This document shows, in pieces, positions 6,149-9,074 of a DNA stretch of 9,074 nucleotides. Every line of letters begins with the position of its first letter. Within the stretch, counting starts at the first letter, position 1. Origin of the DNA: Bacteroidota bacterium. GTDB taxonomy: Bacteria; Bacteroidota; Bacteroidia; Flavobacteriales_D; Crocinitomicaceae. Made by a program: the position numbers and the translations under genes. A model generated the notes under the pieces. The model made no database searches. It was not told the DNA's origin and saw only the letters and a list, made by a program, of their open reading frames with translations. Location of the stretch: the NCBI GenBank assembly GCA_006226555.1, contig SBGS01000299.1, positions 1 to 9,074 of the forward strand. Direction: 5' to 3'.

Positions 6149-6937
6149 ATGAAATACAGATTAATCCTTTCTCTAGTTCTTTTTTCTATCCTCGTTGCAG
6201 GATGTGGGGAAGATAATAATGATCAGTTAGATTATAGTGATACTCCTGAAGGTCAGGAACAACTAAATGATATCGGGGCTGAAGAATTTATTGCTAAGAT
6301 CGACACGGCTAATTTGCTTAGCGGTAACAGCCTATACTATTCCCGAGAGGATGGGGCCTCAGTAGAAGTGATCATCTATGTGGATGATTCCAGTCGAATT
6401 CAAAAGATGGTAGAGCGCTACACAAAAAGTGCTAATGGAAGCATCTGTACGAATCTTTTCTATTACAAGGACGGAAAGAAATTTGTGACCAAGGAGCTGT
6501 TTGATGAGGGAGTAGGCGAATCAGCAATTTTCACAGAACGAGTTACCTATTATGATGAAAAAGAAAAACCAAAGGTGACAAAATATAGAAAGGCTCCATT
6601 TGAGGATCAATTAGAGAATGAATCATTTAAGCTGACTGAAAAAAGCGATTGCGATGAAAAAAGAGCGATGGATGTTTTGAATCAGACAGGTGACTATGTA
6701 ACCAACTTTCAGTTTTTTGTTCGGGACGAACATTTATTATACCTGGTTGTAGGTGAGGACAAAGAAAATGGATATCGATCCTCACTTGTTGTACAGCATA
6801 AAGGTCCGGTGATACAAAAATTGCTTTCCGATGAAAAAGGAATGATCGGAACACCACTTAAGGTGGATCATCAGACCGTCGTTGGGGAAATGGGCTTTGA
6901 GTTCCAGGCCTTATTGGGAGTAGAGTTTGTGAAGTAA
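6149..6937 (+). CDS. Lipoprotein of unknown function
   Basis: The 262-residue product starts at the ATG at 6149. An in-frame TTG 45 bases upstream would add 15 residues before the signal peptide and lies ahead of the likely transcription start, so I reject it. The signal peptide MKYRLILSLVLFSILVAGC ends in a clear lipobox with C19 as the lipidated residue. The residues after it, GEDNND, are acidic. In Bacteroidota, acidic residues just after the lipidated Cys are associated with export to the cell surface, so surface exposure is possible but not shown. The mature part has no membrane segment. It alternates strand-like stretches (SVEVIIYVDDS, NLFYYKDGKKFV, RVTYYDEKEKPKVTKY, NFQFFVRDEHLLYLVVGED, SSLVVQHKGP) with turns, suggesting an all-beta or beta-rich fold. 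Two more Cys occur, in SICTN and SDCDE. I know no family for it. The next gene starts 133 bases downstream with its own promoter-like element, so co-transcription is uncertain. Confidence 0.8.
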   Translation: MKYRLILSLVLFSILVAGCGEDNNDQLDYSDTPEGQEQLNDIGAEEFIAKIDTANLLSGNSLYYSREDGASVEVIIYVDDSSRIQKMVERYTKSANGSICTNLFYYKDGKKFVTKELFDEGVGESAIFTERVTYYDEKEKPKVTKYRKAPFEDQLENESFKLTEKSDCDEKRAMDVLNQTGDYVTNFQFFVRDEHLLYLVVGEDKENGYRSSLVVQHKGPVIQKLLSDEKGMIGTPLKVDHQTVVGEMGFEFQALLGVEFVK

Positions 6938-7040
6938 TATCCAATTATAACTGGAATTGCGTTTAACACTGTCTATACCCGTTTGTAAACAACATTTTAC
7001 CAAATAAAATCTTTTAAAGTATCCTGAAACTACCTTTTTC

Positions 7041-7048
7041 TATGTTTG
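7041..7048 (+). promoter_or_regulatory. -7 promoter element of the outer-membrane receptor gene
   Basis: TATGTTTG matches TAnnTTTG exactly and is 22 bases upstream of the ATG at 7071, which would give a leader of roughly 15 bases. No convincing TTTG -33 element is seen at 19-20 bases spacing. Confidence 0.55.
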
Positions 7049-7070
7049 TTCAGGACAACATGTGAATCTT

Positions 7071-9074
7071 ATGAAGCAGATCAGAACCTTATTGGTACTT
7101 CTTTCTTTTATCAGTGTGACATCTTTGGGAATGTCTCAGACGATGAGTGTAAAGGGTACGGTATACGATTCCACAGGAACGATCAAATTAAAGAATGCAA
7201 TGGTAATGGCCGTTCGCGTAAGTGATTCAATTCTATTGGATCATGTAAGAACTGACGCAGACGGTAAATTTGAGATCGGTGGATTTGAAGTTGATACCTT
7301 CGCATTAACCATCGAATTTCCGGGACATGATGAAAAAACCTATTACATTTTCGGTCATGCTGATAATTACGACATAACGATCCCGTCCGTTGTACTTCCT
7401 TCCAAATCACAAGAGCTGGATGAGGTAGTGATCTATGCATACAAAGACCCTATTTATTACAAAGGGGATACACTTGTTTACGTTGCAGATTCTTTTCAGG
7501 TGGCAGAAGGCGCGGTAGTAGAAGACCTGCTTAAAAAGCTACCGGGTATTACAGTCGACAAAGATGGAAAAATAACCTCTGCGGGTCGGGAGATCAGCCA
7601 GGTACTCGTAGATGGAGATGAATTCTTTGGAACAGACCCTACAATTGCAACGAAGAACTTAGGTGCAGATGGTATCGCTGAGGTACAGGTTTATGAAAAG
7701 GAAAATGATGAGGGGATCGGTGGAGATGATGAAAAGATCCAGGTATTGGACCTCAAGCTCAAGGATGATGCTAAGAAAGGGTATTTTGGACGAGCCTCAG
7801 GAGCAAGTGATTTTGCTTTAACTCCGGTGGATGGAGAGATCGGAACAAATCCATTTTACGAGGGTGAACTGTTGTTAAACAAATTCAAAGGATCGCAAAA
7901 GATATCGGTGTTTGCTTTGGGATCGAACACGCCTAGATCAAACTTTGGATGGGGAGACATGAATAAATTTGGACTTGAAAACGAGTCTGGAGGAGGAAAT
8001 CGTTGGGATCCAAGAGCTCAGGGAAATACAAGTGGTATCCCGCAAACTTTAAAAGCAGGGGTTTATTACTCAGATAAATTAGGGGAGAAGAAACGCACAA
8101 AGATCGGATTCAATTATTCTTATTACAATGACCGACTAGAGGCGATCTCAGCAAGTGAATCACAGTACCTGCTGACAGATACAACTTATTACACAGATGA
8201 TTCAACGAGAAATTATACGTACAATCAATCTCATCGTATCAATTTCAATCTTGAATCAGATCTTGATTCGCTCACGACAATTCAGATAAAGCCGTCGTTT
8301 ACGATCGATGGAGGTACAGCTGAAGAGTCTAATTATTCGAGCTTTTTTGATACGCAACGCAATCAAACACTTGGTACAGCAATAGAAAATACGACTGAAT
8401 CCAATGGGTATACCGTTGGTGGATTTGCGCGTATTACGAGAAGGTTTATGAAGCCGAAGAGAGAACTCGAATTGCGTTATGATATTTCAGGAGAGAACAA
8501 TACATCTACCGGTTCACTGGATTCCAGAACACAGTTTTTCTCTGCTTTCCTTCCAAATGATACCACCCTACAATCTAAGGAGAACGATAATGGTAATATG
8601 AATCACTTCGGTACACTGACGTATATCGAGCCTTTATCTAAAAAATTGCGTCTGGAATTCGAATATCTGTATCAGTACGGAACTGCAAATCTCGATAAGA
8701 GCACCTTTGACAGAGATCCGGTGACAGACCAGTACACTTTATTTAACCCGTTCTTCTCAAATATCTTTGATACAAAGCGCCAGCAGAACAGAGGAGGATT
8801 GCGTTTGATCTTTAATGTGCCAAAACACGAGCTTTCAGTTGGAGCACGCTACCGTAATATTGCGATCGAAAACGTCAATCAGATAACTGACACAACGATC
8901 AGTCAGAACATCAATAACTTCTTACCACGCATCAGCTACAACTTTAAGCCAAGCATGAGCAAGCGAGTAAGAGTTAGTTATGAAACTAGCTCATCAGCTC
9001 CTTCTATTTCTGATCTTGCACCGGTTCCGGACAACACGAATCCGAACAGGATACAAATTGGAAATCCGGATCTG
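7071..9074 (+). CDS. TonB-dependent receptor-like outer-membrane beta-barrel protein, 3' end outside window
   Basis: The frame is open from the ATG at 7071 to the last base, 668 codons. Residues 1-22 are a signal peptide (LLVLLSFISVTSLG core). A carboxypeptidase-regulatory-like beta-sandwich follows at about 24-110, recognised by SVKGTVYDSTG, the internal TDADGKFEIGGF turn and a final LDEVVI strand. A plug-like domain at about 115-225 contains LLKKLPGI at 155-160 and VLVDGDEFFG at 179-188. The remainder is alternating amphipathic beta strands of an outer-membrane barrel, ending at the conserved-looking IQIGNPDL motif. This layout fits the outer membrane beta-barrel family (OMP_b-brl_3 type) rather than a SusC, because the insert and partner gene expected of SusC are not visible. 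Family members are usually about 900 residues, so perhaps 230-260 are missing. Such proteins are presumed importers or surface proteins; no substrate can be read from the sequence. A TAnnTTTG element at 7041-7048 suggests separate transcription. Confidence 0.92.
   Translation, partial: MKQIRTLLVLLSFISVTSLGMSQTMSVKGTVYDSTGTIKLKNAMVMAVRVSDSILLDHVRTDADGKFEIGGFEVDTFALTIEFPGHDEKTYYIFGHADNYDITIPSVVLPSKSQELDEVVIYAYKDPIYYKGDTLVYVADSFQVAEGAVVEDLLKKLPGITVDKDGKITSAGREISQVLVDGDEFFGTDPTIATKNLGADGIAEVQVYEKENDEGIGGDDEKIQVLDLKLKDDAKKGYFGRASGASDFALTPVDGEIGTNPFYEGELLLNKFKGSQKISVFALGSNTPRSNFGWGDMNKFGLENESGGGNRWDPRAQGNTSGIPQTLKAGVYYSDKLGEKKRTKIGFNYSYYNDRLEAISASESQYLLTDTTYYTDDSTRNYTYNQSHRINFNLESDLDSLTTIQIKPSFTIDGGTAEESNYSSFFDTQRNQTLGTAIENTTESNGYTVGGFARITRRFMKPKRELELRYDISGENNTSTGSLDSRTQFFSAFLPNDTTLQSKENDNGNMNHFGTLTYIEPLSKKLRLEFEYLYQYGTANLDKSTFDRDPVTDQYTLFNPFFSNIFDTKRQQNRGGLRLIFNVPKHELSVGARYRNIAIENVNQITDTTISQNINNFLPRISYNFKPSMSKRVRVSYETSSSAPSISDLAPVPDNTNPNRIQIGNPDL

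Noticed and set aside
6942..6989. Weak inverted repeats (CAATT/AATTG and GTTTAaCA/TGTAAAC) after the plus-strand lipoprotein
   Set aside because: Stems are short, loops are long and no T run follows, so neither qualifies as an intrinsic terminator.
7183..7440. Minus-strand 85-codon frame inside the receptor gene
   Set aside because: It is antisense to a continuous, well-recognised coding frame and shows no family features or start signals.

Overview
The window looks like a stretch of chromosome from a Bacteroidota bacterium, probably of the Flavobacteriales/Cytophagales kind (inference). The evidence is: AT-leaning DNA; genes with no clear Shine-Dalgarno sequences; several exact matches to the Bacteroidota -7 promoter element TAnnTTTG; many exported proteins and lipoproteins; and an outer-membrane barrel receptor with an N-terminal carboxypeptidase-regulatory-like domain, typical of the phylum. 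There are no insertion sequences, phage genes, CRISPR arrays or rRNA genes. No gap between genes exceeds about 140 bases.

Left part, minus strand (1-1608). Two ribosome-assembly GTPases lie head to tail: era, then der, whose 3' end is outside the window. A strong intrinsic terminator at 1582-1608 separates them from the next transcription unit.

Middle part, minus strand (1614-5850). In transcription order this holds two lipoprotein-like genes of matching architecture (5850-5269, then about 5200-4644), a small exported NTF2-like protein (4537-4073), a signal-peptide-bearing oligopeptidase B (4076-1935) coupled to it by an ATGA overlap, and a small Lys/Glu-rich exported protein (1883-1614) that ends just before the terminator. 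All five products appear to enter the secretion pathway, so this is a cell-envelope block. The second lipoprotein gene seems to have lost one base just after its natural start codon.

The initiator tRNA gene (6011-5939, minus) has its own promoter and terminator. It marks the switch from minus-strand to plus-strand genes.

Right part, plus strand (6149-9074). A lipoprotein of unknown function is followed by the first 668 codons of a large outer-membrane beta-barrel receptor that runs off the window. Each has its own TAnnTTTG element.

I see no clearly new multi-gene system. The best leads are the tandem lipoproteins that combine a lipobox with a C-terminal membrane helix, the frameshifted start of one of them, and the exported peptidase coupled to an NTF2-like partner.
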